A stretch of DNA of 64,000 nt from Veillonella sp. VA137 (GTDB lineage Bacteria; Bacillota; Negativicutes; Veillonellales; Veillonellaceae): assembly GCF_003992015.1 (NCBI RefSeq), contig NZ_RQVK01000002.1:1-64000 (forward strand), in the 5' to 3' direction. A program made the position numbers and the translations under genes. The first letter of the stretch is position 1, and every line of letters begins with the position of its first letter. The notes under the pieces are model-generated. The model was not told the DNA's origin and searched no databases. It worked only from the letters and a program-made list of their open reading frames with translations. Of this stretch, positions 28,050-37,843 are shown piece after piece.

Positions 28050-28053
28050 ATAT

Positions 28054-29604
28054 ATGTTTGTAAAAGAAATGAAAGATGAAGTAGCAATTAAGTTGACTGA
28101 CTTACTAAAAGCTAGATTAAATATTTTGTTACAAGATAATTGGGAAAGTTTAGTTTTTTTTGGACAGTGCTGGAGGTCAAGTTTAGCACCAAGATACATA
28201 ATTACTTTTGAGGATGGAACATATATCATGGAGGGAGAGCTATTTTGTTTTTCCTCTGAACGTATTGGAGATAGGTCATTTTTTAATATATTAGTGGATA
28301 ATTTTCTCAAAGTATATAAGTTTAAGAATAAGGATAATGTGCACACTCTTAATATACTGAATATTGAGATTGGAAAAAATGGAGATTCTAGATATACATA
28401 TAGCGAAGATTTGTATGGTAACTATGAATATCCACATACACCGTATATTTTATGGTCATATGTAGAGGTAGGAAATACAAAGGGATTTATAAGGGAGGAG
28501 GAAATAGAAGCAGAAAAGTATATTGATAAGTACAGTTTACAACCTAAGAGGACATTACAACGTAGAATAAAGACTCTTAAAATATCTGCTTTACTAGAGA
28601 ACTTACTTTATAAACAAATTATGTATATTAATGGGTATTTGCCTACTAAAACTAGAAAGATATACTTTCATTTAGATGTGCTAGATAAAAAATGGAAACT
28701 TAGTCTTTACATTAATACTGCAGATAATAAATGGATAAGAATTAGAAACATACAATCTACTTATAATAGATGTATATATCAAGAGTTAATTGTCACATTA
28801 AAAGGTTGTATTGATGAAATTGATGAATTACATCGCATTTGCAGTAAAAAATATACAGCTATAGACTATGTCTACGATATTTCCACAGGCGAACTCTCGT
28901 ATGTATATGACAATATAACAGAAGATAATTTTACTGACGAATTGGCCTTAGTAAATGCTTGGGAAGAACGGTATTTTTCCAAAGATGGGGAACCACTGCT
29001 TACGCATGCAGTAGCACCTCATGAGGGATGTATCACAGGGACTATGCACATAGATATGTCTCAGTTTATTGAAGAGGAGGAAGAAGAAATGGTTAGTGTA
29101 GATCCAGCTATAGAATTTACAGGGGAAGATATTCACGAGTTGATTCCACAATATCTTCAAAATAGTTACGATATTTTGTATTCTATCTTGCCAGGTACAT
29201 ATCATCGGGTATACCTATATGTAGAGAATGATGGAACAGTATGCCGTCAACTAGGGTATATCATTGTCGACGGTGAATACCTTACTTTTGAGGAGATGAT
29301 AGACCATAAGGTGGTTTCTAAGGCTACTTATGATGCTACGATGGAACAACTAGCGCTGTGGTCGAATTACATGCGAAATGCATTTATTGCATGTCATCTT
29401 GAACCGTGGACGGTGTTCTCCTATATGTTAGATGAAGAACTGCATATTTCCAATAACTTTGGTTATGATGTATTAGCGGATCAATCTTATGACAATGAAC
29501 TCTTTGACCTATGGTCTTATGAAAAATTAGGAATTAAGAGTCCTAACTTACCTGAGGATAAGATAACAACTATTGTACCAGAGAATGAATATACAAAATT
29601 TTAA
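28054..29604 (+). CDS. Large YezG-like (DUF600) immunity protein
   Basis: A 516-residue protein. The C-terminal part (from about residue 370: SYDILYSILPGTYHRVYLYVE, then QLALWSNYMRNAF and EPWTVFSYMLDEE) resembles the YezG immunity family, whose B. subtilis member neutralises an LXG toxin with this nuclease type. The N-terminal half has a comparable layout (NWESLVFFGQCW, YIITFEDGTYI) and may be a diverged second domain. GGAGG at 28041-28045 supports ATG 28054; the toxin stop lies between the two, so toxin and antidote are coupled. An acidic linker (EEEEEE) lies near residue 335. Confidence 0.7.
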   Translation: MFVKEMKDEVAIKLTDLLKARLNILLQDNWESLVFFGQCWRSSLAPRYIITFEDGTYIMEGELFCFSSERIGDRSFFNILVDNFLKVYKFKNKDNVHTLNILNIEIGKNGDSRYTYSEDLYGNYEYPHTPYILWSYVEVGNTKGFIREEEIEAEKYIDKYSLQPKRTLQRRIKTLKISALLENLLYKQIMYINGYLPTKTRKIYFHLDVLDKKWKLSLYINTADNKWIRIRNIQSTYNRCIYQELIVTLKGCIDEIDELHRICSKKYTAIDYVYDISTGELSYVYDNITEDNFTDELALVNAWEERYFSKDGEPLLTHAVAPHEGCITGTMHIDMSQFIEEEEEEMVSVDPAIEFTGEDIHELIPQYLQNSYDILYSILPGTYHRVYLYVENDGTVCRQLGYIIVDGEYLTFEEMIDHKVVSKATYDATMEQLALWSNYMRNAFIACHLEPWTVFSYMLDEELHISNNFGYDVLADQSYDNELFDLWSYEKLGIKSPNLPEDKITTIVPENEYTKF

Positions 29605-29707
29605 TAAGAAGGAAAATGGGATTGATAGTGAATAAAGTAAGTCCATCTTTTAAGTATAGTATACAGATTAATACAGTGGTGTATCGATAAAAAAGGAAGG
29701 TATAGAT

Positions 29708-30208
29708 ATGATTGGATATATTAAGAAATATGGTGTAGAAATTATTTTAATACTTGCCTATATAGGCATTATGTCATTAGTGACAATAGTAATGTATACA
29801 CCAGATAACCCTCCATCCTTAAATGTTAAAAAAAATACGATAACTGGAAAATATGTAGCTGTCATGGAATCTGGAAATTATTCAAGAGTGATAGACCCTT
29901 ATGTGAAGGCACAGTATTTTACTAGAAGTTTTCAATATACGTACGGATCAATTGGATTTATGAGTCAATTCGTATTTAATGGCGATACTACCGTGGTATT
30001 AAATAAAAGTATGACAGATGAGGAAAAAGAAAAGCTAATCCAATTCCTAAAGGATATACGGAAGGATAAAGAATTAGGTCATCCTAGAATTTCTATTATT
30101 GAAGAAAAAGATTTGGATGAACGTAAGTATGAAATTATGAAAAAATTAGAAATGGAGGCACGAGAGAAGCCATTAGAAAATCGTTCCGAGAGATATAATA
30201 GATTGTGA
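29708..30208 (+). CDS. Membrane-anchored hypothetical protein
   Basis: A 166-residue protein with a hydrophobic helix at about residues 10-31, then a basic and acidic soluble part ending in a charged tail. GGAAGG lies before the ATG. Similar in plan, one N-terminal helix plus a small domain, to the protein at 26878. It closes the toxin/immunity island. No family recognised. Confidence 0.55.
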   Translation: MIGYIKKYGVEIILILAYIGIMSLVTIVMYTPDNPPSLNVKKNTITGKYVAVMESGNYSRVIDPYVKAQYFTRSFQYTYGSIGFMSQFVFNGDTTVVLNKSMTDEEKEKLIQFLKDIRKDKELGHPRISIIEEKDLDERKYEIMKKLEMEAREKPLENRSERYNRL

Positions 30209-30382
30209 TGTGAAGGAGTCTAGGATTGACAGCACATAAAATATTTGTAGGTCTCTTTACTAGCGATGATCTACGGTGGAAGCATGTAGTACATAGGAAT
30301 AGCCAACAGATTACAGAATTAGTGTAAGGTCTTACACATAAGACAAGGAATTCTTATGCTGGCATTTATTTTTAAGTAAAAT

Positions 30383-30424
30383 AATAGAGGAACGTTGAGT
30401 GTTAGATATCAACGTTCCTCTATT
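30383..30424. terminator. Bidirectional terminator between converging genes
   Basis: AATAGAGGAACGTTGA (30383-30398) pairs perfectly with TCAACGTTCCTCTATT (30409-30424), with A- and T-rich ends on both strands. Nearly the same stem recurs at 45981-46026. Confidence 0.85.
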
Positions 30425-31300
30425 TTAGTCTATATTATTTTTTATATACGAAATAAATGTTTGAACAGCTCTACGTTGTAGTGCATTTGCTTGATAATAA
30501 AGCTTTGTTTCTCGCAATAGAGGTGTACCATCTTCCCATAGTAAAGGTTCAAAGGTAAATTCATCAGAGAACCTTCCCAATCCTGTTTCTGGGAGAACAG
30601 ACCATCCTAAATTTTTTCTGATGAATTGTCGACATGTAGCCATGGTATCAACTTTTATACTATCGTTGGGAGGGACTTGGTAATGCTGTTTCCACCATTT
30701 ATCGATGATAGTATATAAATCATGGGCTGTTGCATATCGTATAAATGGCAAAGTTAAGATGTCTTCTCTGGGCATAGGTTTAGAAGGTAAGGATGTATTG
30801 GTTACTAAACCAATGCGATCTGTGTGAATTAACAATGATTCACTATCAATGGATTGAGGGCCGCGAATAATGGCGACATCTACCTCATTAGATTGAAATA
30901 ATTGAGCAATTTTAGAACTAATACCAGTATAAACCTCTAACTTTACCTTTGGATAGGCTCGGGTAAATCCTGATAAAATATCAGGTAACATATAATTGGC
31001 ATAGATGCTAGAGACGCCAAGCCGTAATGTCCCCGTTATTTCTTCACTATAATTGGATAGAGTGTTTTCAAATTCACGTTTTCTATGTAGCATATCTAAG
31101 GCATAGTGATAATATAATTCCCCTGTTTCTGTTAAGGTAACACCACGAGATGTACGTATAAATAAAGGTTTATTGAACTGTTTTTCTAGTTGCTGTAGAC
31201 GATACGATAACGCAGGCTGAGAGATATATAAACGATTGGCTGCCTTTGTCATATTTCCTTCTTCTGCAATAGCAATAAAAAAATGCCAATCTTTTTCCAT
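30425..31300 (-). CDS. LysR-family regulator divergent from aconitase-prpF
   Basis: A 291-residue LysR-type regulator (EEGNMTKAANRLYISQPALSYRLQQLEKQF) with an effector domain. The start at 31300 is preferred over an upstream in-frame ATG at 31333 because AAAGGAGGG lies correctly before it. It is transcribed away from the aconitase gene, the usual LysR arrangement, and shares with it a 143-base regulatory gap. It is similar in length and motifs to the LysR at 21003. Confidence 0.88.
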   Translation of the reverse strand: MEKDWHFFIAIAEEGNMTKAANRLYISQPALSYRLQQLEKQFNKPLFIRTSRGVTLTETGELYYHYALDMLHRKREFENTLSNYSEEITGTLRLGVSSIYANYMLPDILSGFTRAYPKVKLEVYTGISSKIAQLFQSNEVDVAIIRGPQSIDSESLLIHTDRIGLVTNTSLPSKPMPREDILTLPFIRYATAHDLYTIIDKWWKQHYQVPPNDSIKVDTMATCRQFIRKNLGWSVLPETGLGRFSDEFTFEPLLWEDGTPLLRETKLYYQANALQRRAVQTFISYIKNNID

Positions 31301-31333
31301 AGTTTCCCTCCTTTTATAAAAATATTTTATCAT

Positions 31334-31358
31334 ATAAGATAAATGTAATCTATTTTAT
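31334..31358. promoter_or_regulatory. Candidate LysR operator between divergent genes
   Basis: ATAAGATA and TATTTTAT form an 8-base inverted repeat with one mismatch and a 9-base spacer, in the gap between the LysR gene and the aconitase gene. Size and position suit a LysR box, but the surrounding DNA is very AT-rich. Confidence 0.35.
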
Positions 31359-31443
31359 TTATTTCCTCACAACATATATACTTAAACTATAAGAGCCTTC
31401 AAGTAAGGTAAAACCGTAGTTAGTCATAAGTAGGAGGACTAAG

Positions 31444-33378
31444 ATGGCAGGAAAAAGTTTAATCTATAAAATATTAGAAACTCATTTAGTAGAGGGAACA
31501 CTGGTTGCAGGTGAAGATATTGCAATCAGCATTGACCAAACTTTAACACAAGATGCCACAGGGACTATGGCATATTTAGAATTTGAATCTTTAGGGTTAG
31601 ACAGAGTAAAGACCCTATCTGTATCCTATGTAGATCATAATACATTACAAGATGGATTTGAAAATGCAGATGATCATAAATATTTACAAGATGTAGCAAG
31701 TAAATATGGTATTTATTATTCGAAAGCAGGTAATGGGATTTGCCATCAAGTACATTTAGAACGATTCGCTAGGCCAGGTCAAACCTTAGTAGGTGCAGAT
31801 AGTCATACTCCAACTGCTGGAGGTTTAGGGATGTTTGCTGTCGGTGTTGGGGGTATGGACGTGGCAGCATCTATGGCAGGAAAGCCATTCCATTTAACTT
31901 GTCCTAAAGTTACTAATATAAAATTAAATGGGCGTTTACAACCTTGGTGTGCAGCAAAAGATATCGTGCTAAAAGTATTAAGTATTTTAACCACTAAAGG
32001 AAATGTTGGAACAGCCATCGAGTATACAGGTGAAGGTGTGGCATCTTTAACAGTACCAGAGAGAGCAACCATCACGAATATGGGTGCAGAAATGGGAATT
32101 ACTACATCGATTTTCCCAAGTGATGCAAAAACAAAAGAGTTTTTACGCGCTCAAGGTCGTGAAGATGTATGGGTAGAATTACAGACAGATGAAGATGCAC
32201 AGTATGATGAAGTCATTGAAATTGATCTAAATACATTAGTGCCTATGATTGCATGTCCACACTCTCCAGATAATGTAAAAACAGTAGCAGAATTAAAAGA
32301 TGTTGTAGTAGACCAAGTACTAGTAGGAAGCTGCACCAATTCCAGTTATCGAGACTTAATGATGGTGGCATCTATGTTGAAAGGACGTAAAATTCATCCA
32401 GATGTGAGTTTTGGGGTAGCTCCTGGATCCAAGCAAGCATTAGCTATGATTACAAAAAATGGAGCCTTAGCAGATATCATTGCTTCTGGAGCACGTCTGT
32501 TTGAAAGTGCTTGTGGATTCTGTGTAGGTTGCGGACAAGCGCCACGAACAAAGTCTATTTCTTTGCGTACGAATAACCGTAACTATGAAGGTCGTAGTGG
32601 TACCAAAGATGCCTTAGTGCATTTAGTTTCAGTAGAAACAGCGGTAGCCTCTGCTTTAACGGGAACGATTACGGATCCTCGTGAAATAGGCTTAGAAGTA
32701 CCAACAATTGAGCTTCCTGAGGTGTATGAAATTGATGATTCCTTGATTGTTGCACCAAAATGCGATGTAAACCAATCTATTTTACGAGGTCCTAATATTG
32801 GAGAGCCTCCTAGCAATATTGCCTTACCAGAAACAATTTCTGCTAAAGTGACGATTAAAGTAGAAGATAAAATTACAACAGATCATATTATGCCAGCTGG
32901 ACCATATTTGAAATTTAGATCCAATGTACCTAAATATAGTCAATATGTATTCAGCCCTGTAAAACCAGATTTTGCAGAAGAATGTAAAGAAAATGTTGAG
33001 CATGGATACTATAATGTGATTGTAGCTCGTGAAAGTTATGGACAAGGATCTTCTCGTGAACATGCCGCACTTTGCCCAATGTATTTAGGAGTAAAAGCAG
33101 TGATTGCAAAATCTATTGAACGGATTCATATGGATAATCTTGTTAACTTTGGTATTTTGCCTTTATTATTTGAAAATGATGCAGATTATGAGAGTATTCA
33201 AGAAGGTGATGAATTATTCTATCATTGTGATGATGCTTCCTTTGCAGCTGGTGTATTTACCGTAGAAAATAAAACAAAATCTACGACCTACACATTAAGA
33301 ACACCATTAAATGAACGACAATTAGAAATTGTTCGAGCAGGAGGTAAATTGAACTTCTTGCGTAATGGTGGACAATAA
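31444..33378 (+). CDS. Aconitate hydratase (short aconitase form)
   Basis: A 644-residue [4Fe-4S] hydro-lyase interconverting citrate, cis-aconitate and isocitrate. Cluster cysteines are visible in VGSCTNSS and in ESACGFCVGCGQ; GADSHTPTAGGLGMFAVGVGG and the C-terminal swivel motif YGQGSSREHAA are present. The length fits the compact aconitases of Clostridia and Negativicutes, shorter than the 850-900 residues of AcnA/B. A PrpF-type isomerase follows, which points to aconitate catabolism. Confidence 0.92.
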   Translation: MAGKSLIYKILETHLVEGTLVAGEDIAISIDQTLTQDATGTMAYLEFESLGLDRVKTLSVSYVDHNTLQDGFENADDHKYLQDVASKYGIYYSKAGNGICHQVHLERFARPGQTLVGADSHTPTAGGLGMFAVGVGGMDVAASMAGKPFHLTCPKVTNIKLNGRLQPWCAAKDIVLKVLSILTTKGNVGTAIEYTGEGVASLTVPERATITNMGAEMGITTSIFPSDAKTKEFLRAQGREDVWVELQTDEDAQYDEVIEIDLNTLVPMIACPHSPDNVKTVAELKDVVVDQVLVGSCTNSSYRDLMMVASMLKGRKIHPDVSFGVAPGSKQALAMITKNGALADIIASGARLFESACGFCVGCGQAPRTKSISLRTNNRNYEGRSGTKDALVHLVSVETAVASALTGTITDPREIGLEVPTIELPEVYEIDDSLIVAPKCDVNQSILRGPNIGEPPSNIALPETISAKVTIKVEDKITTDHIMPAGPYLKFRSNVPKYSQYVFSPVKPDFAEECKENVEHGYYNVIVARESYGQGSSREHAALCPMYLGVKAVIAKSIERIHMDNLVNFGILPLLFENDADYESIQEGDELFYHCDDASFAAGVFTVENKTKSTTYTLRTPLNERQLEIVRAGGKLNFLRNGGQ

Positions 33379-33452
33379 TTAGGAATAATAGTTAATAGAT
33401 ACAGTAGGAGATGGCACAGTGGAGACTGTGTCATCCTCTATATGCGAGGTAT

Positions 33453-34622
33453 ATGATGAAAGATTATATGAAATTACCCGTATTATATATGCGTGGCGGA
33501 ACTAGTAAAGGAGCTTATTTATATGCTCCAGACTTGCCAACAGATCCAACAGAACGAGATGCAATGATCCTATCCCTCTATGGGAGTCCAGATGTACGAC
33601 AAATTGATGGGATTGGAGGAGCAGACCCTTTAACGAGTAAACTGGCTATTGTGGGACCTGCTTCGGTGGAAGGATGTGATGTAGACTATACATTTGCTTA
33701 CGTAGGTATCGATACGGCAGTTGTCGATTATGAAGGTAATTGTGGTAACATTTCATCTGGAGTTGGCATTTTTGCTATGTTGCGTGGTTTGGTGGAACCA
33801 GTAGAGCCAATAACTGTAGTTCGCATACATAATACGAATACCCATAAAATCATAGAAGCGCATATACCTGTACAAGATGGATTACCAGTGGTAACAGGGG
33901 ACTTTGCCATCGATGGAGTTCCTGGTACAGGGGCACAAATTATGCTCTACTTTCAATCCCCTAGTGGGGCTAAAACGGGGAAATTACTGCCAACGGGGAA
34001 TGCGCGAGATACCATCACTTTGGAAGTGGGAAATGCGCATACAGCGAAGAATAATCATAGGATAGACGTAAGTTTTGTGGACTCTGCCACACCGGGTGTA
34101 TTTGTGAAAGCAAAAGATTTAGGATATACAGGAACAGAAATGCCAAGTGATATCGAAGCAGATGCAGAGGGTCTATTAGATATATTAGAGGATATTCGTA
34201 GGACTGCCGCTGTCAGAATGGGATTAGCTACATCAAAAGAAAGCGCTAGTCCAGCCATTCCAAAGGTATGTATGGTGGGTACTGCTTCTACGTATACCGA
34301 TATACAGGGTCGTGTGATTGAAGGTGCCTCCATAGATATAGTAGCACGCACAAAAGCATTACAAGTGATTCATAAGGCCTATGCAGTCACTGGCGGTATT
34401 GCTACTGCAACAGCAGCACTTATTCCAGGGACGATTGTCAATGATGTAGTCAGTGAAGCAGCTAAGTGTACAAAAACAGTAACATTAGGTCACCCAAGTG
34501 GGACTTTCACATTTAATATTGATATAGATACAGAGAGTTTATGTGTTACCAAAGCAGGGGTAGCAAGAACTGCTCGCCCGATTATGGATGGCATTGCCTA
34601 TGTTAAGGTTGGTACATACTAA
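33453..34622 (+). CDS. prpF: PrpF-family aconitate isomerase
   Basis: About 389 residues. LYMRGGTSKGAYL near the N-terminus, IDGIGGADPLTSKLAIV and YEGNCGNISSGVGIFA are PrpF signatures. PrpF proteins isomerise trans-aconitate or 2-methylaconitate to the form used by aconitase. The start is uncertain: ATG 33453, 33456 or 33468; the first two follow GCGAGG. An ATG at 33411 also exists but would add an unusual Arg/Trp-rich leader and overlap a small hairpin (GGCACAGT/ACTGTGTC). With no prpBCD nearby, trans-aconitate is the more likely substrate. Confidence 0.85.
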   Translation: MMKDYMKLPVLYMRGGTSKGAYLYAPDLPTDPTERDAMILSLYGSPDVRQIDGIGGADPLTSKLAIVGPASVEGCDVDYTFAYVGIDTAVVDYEGNCGNISSGVGIFAMLRGLVEPVEPITVVRIHNTNTHKIIEAHIPVQDGLPVVTGDFAIDGVPGTGAQIMLYFQSPSGAKTGKLLPTGNARDTITLEVGNAHTAKNNHRIDVSFVDSATPGVFVKAKDLGYTGTEMPSDIEADAEGLLDILEDIRRTAAVRMGLATSKESASPAIPKVCMVGTASTYTDIQGRVIEGASIDIVARTKALQVIHKAYAVTGGIATATAALIPGTIVNDVVSEAAKCTKTVTLGHPSGTFTFNIDIDTESLCVTKAGVARTARPIMDGIAYVKVGTY

Positions 34623-34670
34623 TAGAATATAGTAGAAACAAGTTATTGTAACAGATATAACCTGATATAT

Positions 34671-34711
34671 GGAGGAAAGCCCATCTATAGTATGGACTTT
34701 CCTCTAATTTT
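34671..34711 (+). terminator. Terminator after acn-prpF
   Basis: GAGGAAAG-CCAT and ATGG-CTTTCCTC pair with one mismatch, followed by TAATTTTATTTTT. Confidence 0.8.
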
Positions 34712-34844
34712 ATTTTTGTAGTATGGCGGGAATCAAAAAAATATCTATTTTTGTGAATAGATGTATGTACACCTTGTAATGAAGGATAAATTATTTTATT
34801 ATATAGCTATATATACTCTGTATTTTTAAGGAGAGGTGTTACTT

Positions 34845-35570
34845 ATGAAACAACCATTAATCGGTATCTCAGGTTCTCATATGATTGACCAAGGCGGTCC
34901 ATTTCCGGGATATAAACGATCCTATGTGAATGATGATTATGTGCAGTCTGTATTAGAAGCAGGCGGCATTCCTGTGATTATTCCATTCCAAGAAGATGAA
35001 GCAACATTGAAAGCATTGGTAGAACGATTAGATGGTCTCATTCTTTCAGGTGGTCATGACATTGCCCCACAATTTTATGGAGAAGAGCCAGAGCGTGGAT
35101 TAGGTGCTATATGGCCAGAACGCGATATCTTTGATATGCGTTTATTAGCTTTCGCAAAAGAATGCAAGCTTCCTATCATGGGGATTTGCCGTGGACATCA
35201 AATTATCAACGTTGCTCATAAAGGATCCTTATATCAAGACTTACCTGCCTTTGCTACGATTAAGCATTCGCAAAACCAAACAGCAGGATTGCCAACGCAC
35301 TCTATGGTGATTGAAAAGGATTCTAAACTATTTGGTATCTTAGACTCTGAAACAGTGATGGTTAACTCTCATCACCACCAAATTGTGAAAGAAGTAGGAG
35401 AAGGCTTGCGTGTAGTAGGCCGTGCTAAAGATACTGTAGTAGAAGCTATGGAAGGCACAGACTACCCATACCTACGTACGTACCAATTCCATCCGGAAAT
35501 GATGCGTCATACAGAGTTGAATGCAGCGATTTTCAAAGACTTTGTAGAGGCAGCTAAGAAAGAGGCCTAA
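34845..35570 (+). CDS. Class I glutamine amidotransferase-like (C26) hydrolase
   Basis: A 241-residue gamma-glutamyl-type hydrolase of the PuuD/peptidase C26 family. The nucleophile elbow GICRGHQIINV and the catalytic YQFHPE are present, with LSGGHDIAPQFYGEEP earlier. These enzymes cleave gamma-glutamyl amides such as gamma-glutamyl-GABA. ATG 34845 is preferred over GTG 34836, which is part of the AAGGAGAGG ribosome-binding site. The amino-acid permease starts 2 bases after the stop, so import and hydrolysis are probably linked. Confidence 0.88.
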   Translation: MKQPLIGISGSHMIDQGGPFPGYKRSYVNDDYVQSVLEAGGIPVIIPFQEDEATLKALVERLDGLILSGGHDIAPQFYGEEPERGLGAIWPERDIFDMRLLAFAKECKLPIMGICRGHQIINVAHKGSLYQDLPAFATIKHSQNQTAGLPTHSMVIEKDSKLFGILDSETVMVNSHHHQIVKEVGEGLRVVGRAKDTVVEAMEGTDYPYLRTYQFHPEMMRHTELNAAIFKDFVEAAKKEA

Positions 35571-35571
35571 T

Positions 35572-36897
35572 ATGGAACAAAAAGATAGTAAATTTGGCTT
35601 TTGGAGTATCGTTCTCCTCGGCATTAACGCTATTGTAGGAACAGGGATTTTCTTATTGCCGAATAAAGCATATGCTCTTATGGGGCCAGCGAGTTTAGGG
35701 GTGCTGTTATTTGATGCATTCCTTGCCATTTGTATTGCCTTATGCTTTGCTGAAGTAGCGGGATTCTTCACTCGTAATGGAGGACCCTATTTATACGCAA
35801 AGCATTCCTTAGGTGACTTTTGGGGATTTGAAGTAGGTGTTCTTAAATGGATTGTTGTGCTCATCGCTTGGGCAGTTATGGCAGTAGGATTTGCGACAGC
35901 CTTGGGGGCAGCCATTCCGGCGCTATCTGGGGATTTTATGAAAGATGTCATCGCCACGATCATCATCGTCTTATTAACGGTGATTAATATTATTGGCGTT
36001 AATATGACTAAAATTCTGAATAATTTGATTACCGTATCTAAATTAGTGCCTTTATTTGCATTCATTGTCATCGGGTTGTTTGCCATTAATGGAACAAACT
36101 TTACACCGTTTGTACCAGATTTTGTGGAACTTTCAGATGGAGGCGTATCGGGAGCATTCGCAGCCACTGCGATATTGCTATTCTTTGCGTATACCGGATT
36201 TGAAGCCATTGCAGTAGCCGCAGAAGATATGGAAAATCCTAAAAAGAATTTGCCTCGTGCCATCATTACGGTCATGATCATCGTATCTGTGTTATATATG
36301 TTGGTATTGGCAGTATGTATCGGTATTATGGGTGATAGCCTTGCTAATGATAAAGCACCATTGCAAACGGCATTTGGTCAAATTATGGGACCATGGGGCA
36401 TGTACTTCGTGCTAGCCGGTACGTTGTTATCTATGGGTGGTATTAACATTGCTCAGTCATTCCTAGGACCTCGTATTGCAACGTCTCTGGCAGAAGATGG
36501 TATGTTACCAAGTATCCTAGCCAAACGTACTAGTTGGGGCACGCCAGTTGTAGCATGTATTGTGACAGGTGTATTTAGCTTATTACTAGCATGGAGCGGT
36601 AGCTTTGTTCAATTGGCAGCCATCAGCGCCGTATCTCGGTTTACGCAGTATTTACCAACTTGTGTTTCTGTCATTATTTTCCGTAAAAAATGGGCTCATA
36701 AAGAGCGTCCGTACAAAATTCCAGGAGGTATTATTATACCTGTGATTGCCATCATTACATCTCTTTGGATGTTGGCACAAGCAAAACCAAATCAATTGAT
36801 TTGGGGTCTTGGTGGTTGTATTATTATCTTGCCACTGTATTTCTTATATCTAAATAAGAAAAAACGAGGCTTAATCAAAGAAACAGAAGAATTATAA
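35572..36897 (+). CDS. APC-family amino acid permease
   Basis: A 441-residue membrane protein with 12 hydrophobic segments. The first helix has the APC signature GINAIVGTGIFLLPN and a later one FFAYTGFEAIAVAAEDMENPKKN in consensus form. It probably exchanges or imports an amino acid or gamma-glutamyl compound acted on by the preceding hydrolase. Two bases separate the genes. A GC-rich terminator follows. Confidence 0.9.
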   Translation: MEQKDSKFGFWSIVLLGINAIVGTGIFLLPNKAYALMGPASLGVLLFDAFLAICIALCFAEVAGFFTRNGGPYLYAKHSLGDFWGFEVGVLKWIVVLIAWAVMAVGFATALGAAIPALSGDFMKDVIATIIIVLLTVINIIGVNMTKILNNLITVSKLVPLFAFIVIGLFAINGTNFTPFVPDFVELSDGGVSGAFAATAILLFFAYTGFEAIAVAAEDMENPKKNLPRAIITVMIIVSVLYMLVLAVCIGIMGDSLANDKAPLQTAFGQIMGPWGMYFVLAGTLLSMGGINIAQSFLGPRIATSLAEDGMLPSILAKRTSWGTPVVACIVTGVFSLLLAWSGSFVQLAAISAVSRFTQYLPTCVSVIIFRKKWAHKERPYKIPGGIIIPVIAIITSLWMLAQAKPNQLIWGLGGCIIILPLYFLYLNKKKRGLIKETEEL

Positions 36898-36906
36898 TTG
36901 GATATG

Positions 36907-36933
36907 AAAAAAGGGTCCTTCGGGACCCTTTTG
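36907..36933. terminator. Bidirectional terminator
   Basis: AAAAGGGTCC-TTCG-GGACCCTTTT is a perfect stem with a TTCG tetraloop between the permease and the converging LysR gene. Confidence 0.92.
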
Positions 36934-36943
36934 TATTACTATA

Positions 36944-37843
36944 TTATTCTCCACCAGAATGTGCTTTATAGAACTCTAAAAACTGTTGTGCCACCATGGA
37001 CAAAGGTTGTCCTTTGATGGTGATAAAGGCTTTATAGAATGTATTTGTTAGCTCTGAAAGTCTAATGCGTGTCATATCTGGATGGGATACGGTTTCCTGT
37101 CCGTCCATTGGGATAATCGCTATGGTACGCCCAGATTGAGCCCATTCAATAGCGGAGCTCTTCGTAGTCGTTACAGAAATGACATTAAGAGAAGAGAAGT
37201 CGTTGTGGTGAGCTTGCATGAGCATACGTACAGAACCACCAGATAAGCTGAGAGGACATTTGGAAATATCTTTCCAAGAAATACTTTCCAAGTCACGGTC
37301 TGTCCAAAATAAATCTTTTCGGAACAGCGCATATAAGTCCTCTGTTTGCGTGTAGAGAACATCAAATTTGTTGGTATCTACCATTTGCTCATTGCATAGA
37401 CCAATTTCAGCGCTACCATTTAATAAGGATTCCGTTACATCTGTCATTAATCCTTCATAAATTTCATAACGCACTACAGGGTATTGGCGGGAAAAGAAAT
37501 GCAAATATTGCTGAATTAAGGCGGTAGACCTTGAGGCAGAAGAGGCAATGCGTAAGGTGCCTTCTACTTCAGAACTAAGACGTTTTACATCAGCGTAGGT
37601 AGACTCTTCAATGGAACACAATTGCTGTGCTTTTTCATAGAAAATACGGCCAGCTTCGGTCAGATGAAAACTAGCTCCACGTTGACCGCGTTTGATGACT
37701 AATAGGGGGGTACCAAATTCTGCTTCTAAGTACTTGAGTTGCTTACTTAAAGCTGGTTGTGTAATATGCAGTATCTCTGCTGCTTGCGTCATATTCCCCG
37801 TTTGTACTAAGATGATAAAATTATAATAGTAAGATGTATCCAT
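36944..37843 (-). CDS. LysR-family regulator divergent from the symporter
   Basis: A 299-residue LysR-type protein with the helix-turn-helix QTGNMTQAAEILHITQPALSKQLKYLEAEFG. AGGAGG precedes its ATG. It is divergent from the dicarboxylate/amino-acid symporter at 38175, which it may control, and converges on the amidotransferase-permease unit. The effector is unknown. Confidence 0.88.
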   Translation of the reverse strand: MDTSYYYNFIILVQTGNMTQAAEILHITQPALSKQLKYLEAEFGTPLLVIKRGQRGASFHLTEAGRIFYEKAQQLCSIEESTYADVKRLSSEVEGTLRIASSASRSTALIQQYLHFFSRQYPVVRYEIYEGLMTDVTESLLNGSAEIGLCNEQMVDTNKFDVLYTQTEDLYALFRKDLFWTDRDLESISWKDISKCPLSLSGGSVRMLMQAHHNDFSSLNVISVTTTKSSAIEWAQSGRTIAIIPMDGQETVSHPDMTRIRLSELTNTFYKAFITIKGQPLSMVAQQFLEFYKAHSGGE

